64,000 nt of DNA from Streptomyces sp. AV19 (GCF_015999245.1 NZ_JAEAMR010000003.1:677671-741670), one strand, 5' to 3'; shown: positions 11,101 to 18,310, numbered from the stretch's first letter. Notes: generated by a model not told the origin, from the sequence alone. Numbers and translations are program-made.

Positions 11101-11107
11101 GGGCCAT
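5189..11107 (-). CDS. pfaA: PfaA-like iterative megasynthase, KS-AT-ACP-KR-DH
   Basis: A 1,972-aa multidomain fatty-acid/polyketide synthase. The ketosynthase spans about 31-480 (DAACASS with Cys233; EAHGTGT with His368; GHTKAAAG with His404). The acyltransferase spans about 565-870 (GHSFG with Ser660; AAFHTPL with His767). A single acyl carrier domain holds DLGIDSLKQ with Ser1123. The ketoreductase is about 1440-1620 (TGATGG cofactor loop, FSSVAG with Ser1574/1575, Tyr1588). A terminal dehydratase-like hot-dog starts near VGDHPLVPM (about 1702). The order is that of PfaA, but PfaA usually has several ACPs in a row; here there is one, preceded by an Ala/Pro-rich linker. It heads a four-gene operon and should build a reduced or partly unsaturated acyl chain in the cytosol. 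No phosphopantetheinyl transferase, second KS/CLF or PfaB-type AT is in view. A good Shine-Dalgarno is not visible before ATG 11105-11107. Confidence 0.87.
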   Translation of the reverse strand: MAREIHLCWGIDHQGAVVDQTDRYADRALARDPIAIVGLAGMFPKSRDVRAFWDNIVTGRDCTEEVPAAWWDLEDHYDPDPLAPDRTYGRRGGFLTPVTFDPREFGMPPRTVDSTGLVQLLGLMVARDVLRDAAHGRQGWHEPSRTGVVLGVCGTNSTLMPLAARLLAPLFLKTLLARGLPEDGARRIARDYLRGLPEWTEDSFPGILGNVVSGRIANRLDLRAANHTVDAACASSLAAVRAAVDELLGRRADVMLTGGCDADNSIVSFMCFSKTPALSLTGRVRPFDARADGTLIGEGIGMLALKRLADAERDEDRVYAVLRGLGSSSDGIAKSIYAPCGEGQLAALRRAYADAGCPPSSVGLIEAHGTGTPAGDEVELTALGTLLEGAGPVAVGSIKSQIGHTKAAAGAAGLIKAALALHHRLLPPTINVDEPTAAAGRTLYVNTAARPWIRDPGRPARRAGVSSFGFGGVNYHAVLEEHTAAEGPWHRVPRALLWHAPDPAALLALLETGAEPCPGPVPPGHARLGCVAAADDHRARLLATAAARLRDHPDAPAWRHPLGLHYRRAALPPGTRTAALFAGQGSQYTGMGLRALLAVPPLRDAFDEANALWPPGETPADAAFPRPGGEDGELLKRTDYAQAAIGALSAGQYRFLRGLGLAPHAVLGHSFGELTAVWAAGAIDDRSFTALARARGRALHRRPPGGGDDPGAMAAVRADRARVAELLTGFGELAVCNHNAPDEHVVGGPTASVHRFVDHCARRSVTARPLPVAAAFHTPLVGHALEPFAAACAGIPFAAPRIPVRPGAEGAAYGPDPEAGRRTLVEQLRRPVDFAARLTELYEDGVRVFVEFGPGSVLSSLVERTLGPRAVEAVACDRGPGTDSALALKDAVVRLTVLGLPLGDANHYDVPPPPEPPAPSRVARVLEGPGFAALRARRAADAAAAADGETRPPLPLAAAAADPLAQAVADHLAAHIRYLDGQMETSRELTGLLRSRAADGRVDEAFAATVTAIGEQALALGRAHARAGEVVTELLGGTGDGQGVEPPRATPDPVVDIPAVEPGPADDSRSAPAALLSGEEPPPPAPQAVTDVSQVGPEEVERVLRGIVAEKTGYDLDMIEPDMYIQEDLGIDSLKQVEIGAEVWRRYPFVKREDLFRLSEARTVAELTGMIWELFADPRLSSGGGGAVPSGRARITLRDLPPVDVRTDACPDRPRALLVDDGGDLCAALRTALDGRGWRLARLALPGTAPGDGPAPLADWTEDALVDGLSEALAGDPELDLCLLPVSRSRATTADATVTRLGHALLTAKQIVPVLRGSARDGRRTAFVTVTQLDGALGHEGSGGDPVAALAGGLAGLVKSVALEAAPVFFRALDFAPGTDPAALGEAFAEEIADAATDVTEVARDGLRRRTPDLLRCPGGQPSDPRPESQAHGDAGQTPVTPAPAAPPLTRDDVLLVTGATGGITAWCLTALAGEHRCGYLLAGRAPADEPRVASLLDALRAHGARADYVRADLRDPRAVERALAPHAPRVTGVIHAAGVLGDRPLAEMTAESARPVVETKLSGLHHVLAALDVPRLRHLVVFSSVAGLWGNVRQADYALANEALVRYARAVGALHPACRVLPVVWGPWEGGMAAGVHQLFTAMGVPVLSRATGTAHFRDLMASGPEPAGTVVVGPLAPWFDRADELPDSGLTCLRRLDGLDRDPVLDHHRVGDHPLVPMTALVGAAVNAIERARGGGAPVTWATGFRINRGLYLNGGQPHALGLRITPGERTGTAHVAARDDGDRGGRPHFEGTFGWTGPAGEAPRLELPDCSPSSELHPCYAEGRLFHGPSLAGLRGEVLEDGPRLTVQARLPAPAFAAGAWAGRRYDPCLADLLLQAAALVGYRSHGILCAPLSVERIDLHAPLPDGETFLVVGELNTSSVLDLHCTVTACAPDGRVLQRWTGLRMLAVGEGRLRRTLENFFPDTSPAT

Positions 11108-11157
11108 GGGTGCATCAATCCGTTATCACCCTTACGGGCGAGGTCCGGCGAACACCC

Positions 11158-11188
11158 GTGCCCCGGGCCGGATTTCGGCCCGGGGCAC
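11158..11188 (-). terminator. Perfect 13-bp hairpin between metalloprotease and megasynthase genes
   Basis: Arms 11158-11170 and 11176-11188 are perfectly complementary around a 5-nt loop (gattt). The hairpin begins 15 bp beyond the metalloprotease stop on the minus strand and has no T-run, as is common in Streptomyces. It probably ends metalloprotease transcription. The promoter of the megasynthase operon must then fit in the roughly 50 bp between the hairpin and ATG 11107 or be shared by read-through. Confidence 0.75.
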
Positions 11189-11203
11189 CTGATGGCCGCA
11201 GGA

Positions 11204-12901
11204 TCAGTACTGGATCGTGTGGTCGTAGAGGATCCTCCGGGCCTTCGCCCCGCTGTCCAGGCCGTGGTTGGGCCGGTCGGTGAGGAAGTACTCGCGGAAG
11301 GTGGACTGGCGCTCGCGGGACATCATGGTGTTGCTCTTCGTCCAGCCGCCGTCGACCTGGGCCCACAGGTCCACCAGCGCGGTGGCGACGCGGGCCTCGC
11401 AGGCGTCGCCCCGGTCGATGCCGCGGGTGTTGCGGTCGTTGGCGAGGTTCATGGAGCTGCCGTTGCCCCACGTCATGATGGTGTCCTTGAAGGCGCGGAA
11501 CGCCACGGCGTTGGCGAAGCCCTCGGTCCAGCCGCAGGTGGTGGAGGAGACGCGGTTGACGTAGTGGGGCGAGCAGTTGGTGACGTAGGGCCACCAGCCG
11601 TTGTAGAGCTTGCCCATGAGGGAGTGACCTGCCTCGTGGACGGTGGTGTGACCGGAGTCCGGGTCGTTGTCCGCGAGGTGGACCTTGTCGTCGCGGTTCG
11701 TCCAGTACGTACCGTCACGGGAGCCGGGGTACCACTGGATGGTGATCGGGGTGCAGCGGCCGTTCTTCTGGTTGCCCGTCCAGCAGTTGGTGGTCGAACC
11801 ACGGTCCCACCAGAGCTTGTTGAGGGTGTCGAAGGCGTGCCAGGCGCGGCTCTGGCCGCTGTTGGCGTAGACGGCGCCCAGGCTCTTGTTGCCCGAGACG
11901 TTGCTCAGGGCGTTGGAGGTGGTCGAGTAGCGGCGGTTGTAGCCGTCGACGACGGACCACATGGTGCCGGCCTGGGTCTGGAACTCCGCCCAGACGCGGG
12001 AGGTGACGGACGTGGTCGGCGTGTAGCAGAGGTTGAACGTGCCGTCGCCGTTGCCGGTCAGGCCCGTGGCGAGCTTCTGCGTGCCGCCGCCGGCGCTCGC
12101 GCGGCCCCAGAGGGTGACGTTGGCGTTGCTGACGGGCAGGTCACGACTGGCCTTGCGGTTCCAGCTGCCGCCCTCGGAGGACTGGAAGCGGTTGCGCAGG
12201 GTGCCGCTGACGCAGACCGGGGCGTAGCGCCGGCCGGGGGCGGCGGCCTGCGGGGGCATGGTGGGCGCGGCCGGGGCGGCGGCGCCCGGGCGTGCCGGGC
12301 GGTCGTGGGCCGTGGGGCCGTCGATCCGGGTGGCGTCGGCCTTGGTGACGGAGATGCCCTTGGCGGTGGTGCCCTTGGCCTTGCCGATGGTGAGTTCCAC
12401 GGAGGCGTGGCCGGCGCGGCGCGGGTCGGGGCGGTCGATGTCGCTGATGTCCGCCTGGATCTGGGCGGGTCCGGCGGCGACGGCCTTGACCGCCAGCTTG
12501 ACGGTGCGGGTGCCGGGGGTGAGGGCGAGCGTCCTGCCGGTGCGCTGGCCGAAGGCGTCCGCGGTGGGCGCGGCGAGGGCGGGGCCCTCGTCGACGATCC
12601 GCAGGGCGGGCGGCAGTTGGAGGGACAGTCCGGCGCGCTTGACGTCGGTCTGCGCGGTGACGTCCACGGTGAGGGTGGTCCGCTCGCCGACGGCCGGCAG
12701 GCGGTCGAGGGAGGCGGTGACGCCGAGGCAGCTGAGCGGCGCCTCGGAGCTGTCGCCCGCGGGGCGGATGGTGCAGTTGCCGGCCCGGGCGGGGGTGGCC
12801 GCGTAGGCGGACGGTACGGCGGTGGTGGCGATGAAGGCGCCTATGCCGCCCGCCGCGAGGAGCGCGGCGGGTCTCGGCAGCCGTATTCGGAACATGGACA
12901 T
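11204..12901 (-). CDS. Secreted zinc metalloprotease (HEAGH, gluzincin-like)
   Basis: A 565-aa exported protein. The start ATG 12899-12901 is preceded by GGAAAGG. A Sec signal peptide follows: Arg-rich n-region, hydrophobic core of about 18 residues, and a likely cleavage after SAYA (residue 34). Residues 35-230 look like beta-rich domains without a recognised motif and an Ala/Pro linker follows near 240. The C-terminal half contains HEAGH (422-426), which supplies two zinc ligands and the general-base Glu, and TEGFAN with Glu460 as the probable third ligand. This gives a gluzincin-type HExxH...E site. Several Cys residues in the catalytic part suggest disulfides. The substrate is unknown. 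A longer upstream reading frame to about 13102 is rejected because the signal peptide and ribosome site mark the internal start. Confidence 0.85.
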   Translation of the reverse strand: MSMFRIRLPRPAALLAAGGIGAFIATTAVPSAYAATPARAGNCTIRPAGDSSEAPLSCLGVTASLDRLPAVGERTTLTVDVTAQTDVKRAGLSLQLPPALRIVDEGPALAAPTADAFGQRTGRTLALTPGTRTVKLAVKAVAAGPAQIQADISDIDRPDPRRAGHASVELTIGKAKGTTAKGISVTKADATRIDGPTAHDRPARPGAAAPAAPTMPPQAAAPGRRYAPVCVSGTLRNRFQSSEGGSWNRKASRDLPVSNANVTLWGRASAGGGTQKLATGLTGNGDGTFNLCYTPTTSVTSRVWAEFQTQAGTMWSVVDGYNRRYSTTSNALSNVSGNKSLGAVYANSGQSRAWHAFDTLNKLWWDRGSTTNCWTGNQKNGRCTPITIQWYPGSRDGTYWTNRDDKVHLADNDPDSGHTTVHEAGHSLMGKLYNGWWPYVTNCSPHYVNRVSSTTCGWTEGFANAVAFRAFKDTIMTWGNGSSMNLANDRNTRGIDRGDACEARVATALVDLWAQVDGGWTKSNTMMSRERQSTFREYFLTDRPNHGLDSGAKARRILYDHTIQY

Positions 12902-13103
12902 GCCTTTCCGCGGCGTGCGCGATCGGGGATCCCGGCGCACGCCGTTGTGGACTGTGGGGGGGGTGGGCCGCCGCAGCCGTACATCACTGGCCACGGCAGC
13001 ACCCTGAGTAACAACTCGCCGAGACCCTACGACACATGGATTGCACATGTCACATCCGGCGCACCGGAACACGGCACGGAGCGCGGGAAGTTGAAGTGAC
13101 AAA

Positions 13104-13168
13104 CACTCATGTGCGGTAAACCCGCACGCTCATGTGCGGTGACTCCGCAGAGTGATGCGGTAAATCCA
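13104..13168. repeat. Three tandem imperfect 21-bp repeats with small hairpins
   Basis: Units at 13104-13124, 13127-13147 and 13148-13168 share a core TGATGCGGTAAA/TGTGCGGT...CCGCA. Units 1 and 2 are identical over the first 12 bases (ctcatgtgcggt). Each unit contains TGCGG and CCGCA or near-copies facing one another 4-5 nt apart, so each can form a small hairpin. The array lies between the stop of the Eis-like gene (13196) and the start of the metalloprotease gene (12901), both on the minus strand. It could be a terminator cluster or an operator array for the metalloprotease. The rest of 12902-13195 shows no gene. Confidence 0.6.
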
Positions 13169-13195
13169 CAGGGAAGGCGGGGAACTGAATCCGCG

Positions 13196-14431
13196 TCAGA
13201 ACTCGTCCGTGGTGTGCGGGAGGAACTCGGTGCGCAGCGCCGCGTCCAGCCGCGCGACGGCGCCCGGGGTGTGCTCGGTGACCAGGCCGGCCCGGGCCAG
13301 GTGCCGCAGCTCGGTGCCGCCGAGGTAGCAGGCCGAGAGTTCGCGTACGTCGAAGGTGAGGTCGGGGGTGTCGTCGGTGCGGGTGACGGTGGCGCCGTCG
13401 GGCCCGGCGGCGAGCCGGTGGCGCCCGGTGCCGCCGGGGGCTCGGGGATCCGTGATCTCCAGCACCAGGTCGCAGGGCGCGGCCCAGGCACGGGCCTCCA
13501 GGGCCGCGGTCACGTCGAGGACGCGCAGCCACAGGGCGGGGAACTCCCGGCTGACGAGGACCTGGTCGCGGTCGGCGGCGAAGTGGAGCAGCGGGTCGTC
13601 CAGGGGGCGGCCCCAGGCCCGTACCCGTGCGGTGAGGTCGATCGAGGCGAGGTAGCGCCACAGCGCGGCGGCGGCCCCGGGGGTGTCGGCCTCCAGTTCG
13701 GAGACGGCCACGATGCCGTCGGGGGCGCCGGGGACGTTGCTGCCGTCGCCGGTGCGGTAGACCGCGTAGCCGGCGGGCGGGGTGCCCGGGGCGCCGAGGG
13801 TGACGACGCGGGGCGCGCTGAGCTCCGGGGCGTCCTCCTCGGTCGCGGGGAGCGTCCGGGTGCGCCACCAGTCGTCGTCGCGGGCGACCCGGCCCGCGCG
13901 GCGGGCGCGGTTGGCGGCGTGGAGGGGGCCGAGGAGGCCGGGGGCATCTGCGGGGTCGACGAGCCGTACGGGCAGGTCGGCGGGCTCGATGCGGAGGTTC
14001 AGCGGGCGCAGGGAGTCGATCTCCACGCCGTGGCAGTGGGTGGCGGCGCCGAAGCCGAAGCGGCCGTAGATGACGGCTTCCGCGGCCCAGAGGGCGGCGA
14101 GCGGCTGCCCGTTGTCCCGGCAGCGGTTCCCCAGTTCGTCCATCATGCCGCGCAGGACGCCGCGGCGGCGGTGGGTGGGGGCGACGGAGACGAACGTCAC
14201 GCCGGCGCAGGGCAGTTCGCCGCCGGGGACGGACAGCAGGAGGGGGCGGGCGGCGAGCATGCCGACGAGGTCGTCGCCGTCGTAGGCGCCGATGCGCTCG
14301 GCGCCGAGGAGCATGTCGCGGTGGAGCTTGCGCCGCTCCTCGTCCGGGGACAGCAGGAAGACGAGGTAGGTGAGGTCGAGGGCACGGTCGAGGTGCGCCT
14401 CGGGGATCGTACGGAACTCCAGCGTGGTCAT
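13196..14431 (-). CDS. Eis-like GNAT acetyltransferase
   Basis: A 411-aa protein with the layout of the Eis family: an N-terminal GNAT domain, a second GNAT-like fold and a C-terminal sterol-carrier-like domain. The acetyl-CoA loop is VAPTHRRRGVLRGMM at about residues 82-96 (V.....RRRGV/I). The region AVIYGRFGFGAATH matches the following GNAT helix and strand. Eis proteins acetylate lysine or amine groups on aminoglycosides, polyamines or protein lysines. The substrate here is not determined. The start is ATG 14429-14431. The gene is divergent from an iron-box GNAT across a 180-bp gap. An ordinary length for the family, with no truncation seen. Confidence 0.85.
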   Translation of the reverse strand: MTTLEFRTIPEAHLDRALDLTYLVFLLSPDEERRKLHRDMLLGAERIGAYDGDDLVGMLAARPLLLSVPGGELPCAGVTFVSVAPTHRRRGVLRGMMDELGNRCRDNGQPLAALWAAEAVIYGRFGFGAATHCHGVEIDSLRPLNLRIEPADLPVRLVDPADAPGLLGPLHAANRARRAGRVARDDDWWRTRTLPATEEDAPELSAPRVVTLGAPGTPPAGYAVYRTGDGSNVPGAPDGIVAVSELEADTPGAAAALWRYLASIDLTARVRAWGRPLDDPLLHFAADRDQVLVSREFPALWLRVLDVTAALEARAWAAPCDLVLEITDPRAPGGTGRHRLAAGPDGATVTRTDDTPDLTFDVRELSACYLGGTELRHLARAGLVTEHTPGAVARLDAALRTEFLPHTTDEF

Positions 14432-14546
14432 GATCGGACACTAGGCATCCCAAGTGGCCGCGCGCCAGGGGGTTTTGACGGCGGACCGGAACCGCTCCCC
14501 GGCGACTTCCCGTTCCGCCGCGGCCCCACCCGGACATCGATCCAAT

Positions 14547-14565
14547 TTAGGCTAGGCTAACCTAA
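14547..14565. promoter_or_regulatory. Iron box (DmdR/IdeR/DtxR-type operator)
   Basis: The 19-bp palindrome TTAGGCTAGGCTAACCTAA differs by one base from perfect symmetry and from the actinobacterial iron-box consensus (TTAGGTTAGGCTAACCTAA). It lies 46 bp upstream of the TTG start of the GNAT gene, where a repressor would cover the promoter. It implies derepression in low iron. Confidence 0.85.
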
Positions 14566-14611
14566 CAAGCGCTCCGGGGTCCTCCCGGACGCGGCGAGGA
14601 AAGGTGCCCCC

Positions 14612-15193
14612 TTGACCACGGCGTCCCGCCCGGAGGTCCGTCTCCGGTCCAGCGAGTCCGGCGGAGTACGGGCGGCGGGTGCCGCCGACGCGCCCGCGCT
14701 GTACGCGCTGTCCGAACCGTTCATGCGCTCGGGCGCCCTGCGCCGGAGGACGCCGGGGCTGTACGCGCTCACCGCGGCGCAGTTCTTCGTGGCCGAGGAC
14801 GCCGACGGGACGCTGGAGGGCTGTGTCGCCCTGCGCCTGTACCCGGGTGACGGTCCGTCACCCGGGTCCCTCCCGGCGGTGCTGCACAACTTCTGCGTGC
14901 GGCCGGACCGTCAGCGCCGCGGGGTCGGGTCCGGGCTGCTGACCGCCCTGCTGGCGGAGGCCGCCGCGCGCTCGGTGACGGAGGTGTTCGCCGCGACGAC
15001 CGGCGGCGGCGAATCGTTCCTCCGCAGCGGTTTCCGGGAGGCGGACGCCGGCCGGGCGCCGCGCGCCTGGGCCGCCGCCCTCGATCCGGAGCGCGGCTCC
15101 CGGGTCTTCTCGCGCCCGGTGACCGCGCCGCGCCCCGTCCCGGCTCAGCCCCGGCCGGACCGCCACTGGCGGGCGAGCACCCAGACCAGGTAG
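14612..15193 (+). CDS. Iron-box-controlled GNAT acetyltransferase
   Basis: A 193-aa protein with a single GNAT fold. The acetyl-CoA loop RPDRQRRGVGSGLL sits near residues 99-112, preceded by the beta-strand LHNFCV. The overall look is ArgA/N-acetylglutamate-synthase-like. A TTG start at 14612 was chosen because GAGGAAAGG ends 7 nt before it. The iron box 46 bp upstream places it in the iron-limitation regulon, and the adjacent genes are siderophore uptake genes. A role in siderophore assembly or modification, for example acylating a hydroxamate amine, is plausible but unproven. The last 49 bp overlap the 3' end of the convergent FecCD permease gene, and the Arg-rich tail after about residue 165 may be unstructured. 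Confidence 0.78.
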   Translation: MTTASRPEVRLRSSESGGVRAAGAADAPALYALSEPFMRSGALRRRTPGLYALTAAQFFVAEDADGTLEGCVALRLYPGDGPSPGSLPAVLHNFCVRPDRQRRGVGSGLLTALLAEAAARSVTEVFAATTGGGESFLRSGFREADAGRAPRAWAAALDPERGSRVFSRPVTAPRPVPAQPRPDRHWRASTQTR

Positions 15194-16266
15194 CAGCCGC
15201 CGACCACGCCGGTGAACACGCCGACCGGCAACTGGGTGGGCGCCAGGGCCCGTTGGGCGGCGATGTCGCTGAGGGCCAGCAGCAGGGCGCCCATGACCGC
15301 CGAGGCGGCCAGGTTGGGTCCGGTGGCCCGGGTGAGCCGGCGGACGACCTGCGGGGCGACCAGCGAGACGAACGGCACGGGCCCGGCGACGGCGGTGGAC
15401 AGCGCCGTGAGCGCCACCCCGACGGCCAGGGCGCCGCCCCTGGTGCGCTCCACCCCCACGCCGAGCGCGGCGGCCGCGTCCTCGCCCATCTCCAGCATGC
15501 GCAGCGGCCGTCCGAGGACGAGGGCCGCGGGGGCGAGGACGGCGAGGCAGACCGCCATCGTCGTCACGTGTTCCCAGCCGCGGCCGTTGAGGCTGCCGGT
15601 GAGCCAGACCTGGGCGCTCTGCGCGTCGGTGAACGAGGCGCGGGCGATCAGATAGGCGTTGGCGGAGGACAGCAGGGCGCTGATGCCGATGCCCACGAGC
15701 ACCAGCCGGTAGCCGGCGGCGCCGCCCCGCCAGGCGAGCAGGTAGACGACGACGCTGGTGAGGGCGCAGCCGGCGACCGAGCCGGCGGCGACGGAGGCGG
15801 TGCCCGCGCCGATCACCAGGATGGTGACGAGGGCGCCGGTGGCGGATCCGACGGTGAAGCCGATGACGTCGGGGCTGCCGAGCGGGTTGCGGGCGAGGGT
15901 CTGGAAGAGCGCTCCGGACATACCCATGGCGGCGCCGACCAGCAGGGCCGTCAGCAGCCGGGGCAGCCGCAGTTCGTTGACGACGTACTCGTCGCCGGGC
16001 GCGCCGCCGCCGGTGAGCACCGCGAGCACGTCGGGGACGGGGATGTGGAAGTCGCCGGTGGTCAGCGTCCAGACGCCGACGACGAGGACCGCCGCGGCCA
16101 GGACGAGGCCGACGGCGGTGGCGCGCGGGTTCCAGCGCACCGAGAGGCCGGGGCCGGGCAGGCGCAGGGCGGGCAGGCGGGGCCTCGGTGACGGGCCGGG
16201 GGGCGGGTCTTCCTCCGGCCCGGTGGTGCGCCCTGCGGGAGGCGCGAGCGGGGTGCGGCTGGTCAC
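15145..16266 (-). CDS. FecCD-family ferric-siderophore ABC permease (second subunit)
   Basis: A 373-aa polytopic membrane protein of the BtuC/FecCD family. It has about nine or ten hydrophobic helices and the diagnostic stretch LARNPLGSPDVIGFTVGS, which is the conserved NPLA.P.ILG region. It would form half of an importer pore for ferric siderophore. The GTG start (16264-16266) overlaps the stop of the upstream permease in a GTGA junction. It is the last gene of the SIP-permease-permease operon and converges on the GNAT gene. A Pro-rich cytosolic N-terminus of about 50 residues precedes the first helix. No partner ATPase (FecE) or lipoprotein binding protein is encoded in the window. Confidence 0.9.
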   Translation of the reverse strand: MTSRTPLAPPAGRTTGPEEDPPPGPSPRPRLPALRLPGPGLSVRWNPRATAVGLVLAAAVLVVGVWTLTTGDFHIPVPDVLAVLTGGGAPGDEYVVNELRLPRLLTALLVGAAMGMSGALFQTLARNPLGSPDVIGFTVGSATGALVTILVIGAGTASVAAGSVAGCALTSVVVYLLAWRGGAAGYRLVLVGIGISALLSSANAYLIARASFTDAQSAQVWLTGSLNGRGWEHVTTMAVCLAVLAPAALVLGRPLRMLEMGEDAAAALGVGVERTRGGALAVGVALTALSTAVAGPVPFVSLVAPQVVRRLTRATGPNLAASAVMGALLLALSDIAAQRALAPTQLPVGVFTGVVGGCYLVWVLARQWRSGRG

Positions 16267-17333
16267 AGTTGGGCGATCCTCTTGCGACGGACGAGGGCGA
16301 TGAACAGGGGCGCTCCCAGGAACGCGGTGACGACGCCGGCCTCCATCTCGCCGTGGGTGAGCACCACCCGGCCGAGGATGTCGGCGGCGAGCAGCAGGGC
16401 CGCGGCCAGGACGGCGCTGTAGGGCAGCAGCCAGCGCTGGTCGGGGCCCACCATCAGCCGGGCCACGTGCGGAACGGCCAGGCCCACGAAGGCGATCGGG
16501 CCGACGGCCGCGGTGGCGGCGCCGCACAGCAGGGTGACGGCCGCCATGGTGGCGAACTGGGTGCGGCCGGGGTGGGCGCCCAGCGAGCGGGCCGTGTCGT
16601 CGCCGAGGGCCAGCGCGTTGAGCGGCCGGGCGAGCAGCAGGGCCAGCACGAGGCCGGCGCCCAGGAAGGGCATGACCTGGCCGAGGAGCGAGGCGTCGAC
16701 GCCGGCGAGGGTGCCGATCTGCCAGAACCGGAACTTGTTGAGGGTGAGCGGGTCGAGCAGGATCAGCCCGTTGACGACGGCGGTGAGGACGGCCGTGACC
16801 GCCGTGCCGGCCAGCGCGAGGCGCACCGGGGTGGCCTTCTGCCGGCCGCGGGTGCCCAGCAGGTAGACGGCGGCCGAGGCGACGGCGGCGCCGAGCAGGG
16901 CGGCCCAGACGTAGCCGCCGAAGCTGGAGAGGTCCAGCAGCGAGGTGGCTCCGGCGACGGCGGCGGCCGCGCCGGCGTTGACGCCGAGGAGGCCGGGGTC
17001 GGCCAGCGGGTTGCGGGTCAGGGCCTGCATCAGCGCGCCGGCGAGGCCCAGGGCCGCGCCGATGGTGATGCCGAGCAGGCTGCGGGGCAGCCGGGAGGTG
17101 CGGACGACGATCCAGTCGTCGTCACCGGGATCCCGGTCGAGGAGGGCGTGGACGACGTCGCCGGGGGCGATGGTCTTGGCGCCGATGCCGATGCCGAGGA
17201 CGGCGAGCACGACGACGAGGGCGAGGAGGGCCAGCAGCCCGGCGGCCCGCCGGGCGTGCCAGGCGCGCCCGGCCCGGGGCCGCGCGGGGGCGGGGGCCGG
17301 GGCGCCGACGGGGGCCTGAAGTGTGGTGCTCAC
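16263..17333 (-). CDS. FecCD-family ferric-siderophore ABC permease (first subunit)
   Basis: A 356-aa paralogue of the following permease. The FecCD signature is present as LTRNPLADPGLLGVNAGAA, and there are about ten hydrophobic helices. The cytoplasmic coupling region near RTQFATMAAV fits the family. Together the two proteins should form a heterodimeric import channel. The GTG start (17331-17333) overlaps the stop of the siderophore-interacting protein gene (GTGA), and its own stop overlaps the next permease. The three genes are therefore one translationally coupled unit under the iron box at 18283-18304. Confidence 0.9.
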   Translation of the reverse strand: MSTTLQAPVGAPAPAPARPRAGRAWHARRAAGLLALLALVVVLAVLGIGIGAKTIAPGDVVHALLDRDPGDDDWIVVRTSRLPRSLLGITIGAALGLAGALMQALTRNPLADPGLLGVNAGAAAAVAGATSLLDLSSFGGYVWAALLGAAVASAAVYLLGTRGRQKATPVRLALAGTAVTAVLTAVVNGLILLDPLTLNKFRFWQIGTLAGVDASLLGQVMPFLGAGLVLALLLARPLNALALGDDTARSLGAHPGRTQFATMAAVTLLCGAATAAVGPIAFVGLAVPHVARLMVGPDQRWLLPYSAVLAAALLLAADILGRVVLTHGEMEAGVVTAFLGAPLFIALVRRKRIAQL

Positions 17334-18163
17334 GCGTGCCCGTGCTCGTCGTCCTCGTGGTGGTCGTGGTTCTCCACGCCGCGCTTCCAGTAGCCGTCCA
17401 CGTCGACCTGCTCCCTGGCGAGGCCGAGCTCGTTGCGCAGGTAGCGGCGTACCGGCTTGAGGCTGGTGGCCTCGCCGGCGACCCAGGCGAACCCGAGTCC
17501 GTCGGTGGGCAGTTCGGCGGCGCGGATGGCGCGCTCGATGAGGTCGGTGGTGCCGGCGGGGGCGGAACCGCGGTGCAGCCAGGTCATGGTGAGGTCGGCG
17601 GCGGTGCGCAGTTCCTGCTCGTCCTCGGGGCCGGGCACCTCGGCGAAGGCGAGGACGCGCACGCCGGCGGGGAGCATCTCCAGCCAGCGGGCGAGCGCGG
17701 GCAGGGCGGTCTCCTCGGCGGCCAGCAGGTACCAGTCGTGGACCATCGGCAGGATCTCGGAGCCGCGGGGGCCCATGACACCGAGCCGCATGCCGGGCTC
17801 GACGTTCTCGGCCCAGGTGGAGGCGACGCCCTTGCCGTGCAGGACCATGTCGACGTCCAGCTCGCGGGTGTCGCGGCGGTAGTGACGGACCGTGTAGTCG
17901 CGGGTGATGGGCTCCACCGGGGCGTCCATCCACGTGTCGTCGACCACCACCGGCTCGACGGGCAGTTCCGCGCCGCCCTCGGCGAAGCAGAGCTTCACGT
18001 GGTCGGTCGGCGCCTGCTCGCAGAACCCCTCCAGCGCCTCCCCGCCGAAGGTCACCCGTACCGTGGAGGGGGTGATCCGGTCGACCTTCCGGACCTCCAG
18101 CAAGCGGTACTTGAGGGGGTGGCGGACGATCCGCATGCGGGGGAGCAGCGTGTCGGTGGTCAT
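17330..18163 (-). CDS. Siderophore-interacting protein (ViuB/SIP ferric reductase)
   Basis: A 277-aa cytosolic flavoprotein of the SIP family. The N-terminal FAD domain starts MRIVRHPLKYRLLEV and includes RDYTVRHYRRD, the family R-x-Y-(T/S) flavin motif. The C-terminal domain contains WYLLAAEETALPA and FAWVAGEATSLKPVRRYLR, both typical of the NAD(P)H half. SIPs reduce Fe(III)-siderophore to release iron in the cytosol. The C-terminus carries a His/Asp/Glu-rich tail (NHDHHEDDEHGHA), a possible metal-binding appendage. It is the first gene after an iron box and is coupled to two FecCD permeases, so import and reductive release are co-regulated. Confidence 0.92.
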   Translation of the reverse strand: MTTDTLLPRMRIVRHPLKYRLLEVRKVDRITPSTVRVTFGGEALEGFCEQAPTDHVKLCFAEGGAELPVEPVVVDDTWMDAPVEPITRDYTVRHYRRDTRELDVDMVLHGKGVASTWAENVEPGMRLGVMGPRGSEILPMVHDWYLLAAEETALPALARWLEMLPAGVRVLAFAEVPGPEDEQELRTAADLTMTWLHRGSAPAGTTDLIERAIRAAELPTDGLGFAWVAGEATSLKPVRRYLRNELGLAREQVDVDGYWKRGVENHDHHEDDEHGHA

Positions 18164-18282
18164 CGATCATCCCAATCTGGCCGGGCGGACGGCGATGCCG
18201 GCGCCGTGCCGCGGCGGCCCCGCGCGGGTACGCGCGAAGCCGCCACGGCTCGTCTGAGCGGTCGGGGGAACCACCCCCCAAC

Positions 18283-18304
18283 CAAGGTTAGGCAACCCTA
18301 ACCT
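18283..18304. promoter_or_regulatory. Iron box upstream of the SIP-FecCD operon
   Basis: Arms aggttagg (18285-18292) and cctaacct (18297-18304) form a perfect 8-bp inverted repeat with spacer caac. Read on the minus strand, 18301-18283 matches 14 of 19 positions of the actinobacterial iron box. It is about 120 bp upstream of the SIP start and immediately beyond the stop of the ABC exporter gene. Confidence 0.8.
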
Positions 18305-18310
18305 ACATCA

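Noticed and set aside
6845..13099. A 2,084-codon open frame on the plus strand
   Set aside because: It is antisense to the megasynthase and metalloprotease genes, has low-complexity Gly/Arg/Val-rich translation with no domains, and arises from GC-rich codon bias.
12902..13102. A 67-residue N-terminal extension of the metalloprotease
   Set aside because: It would put the signal peptide inside the protein, and a good ribosome site sits at the internal ATG 12901.
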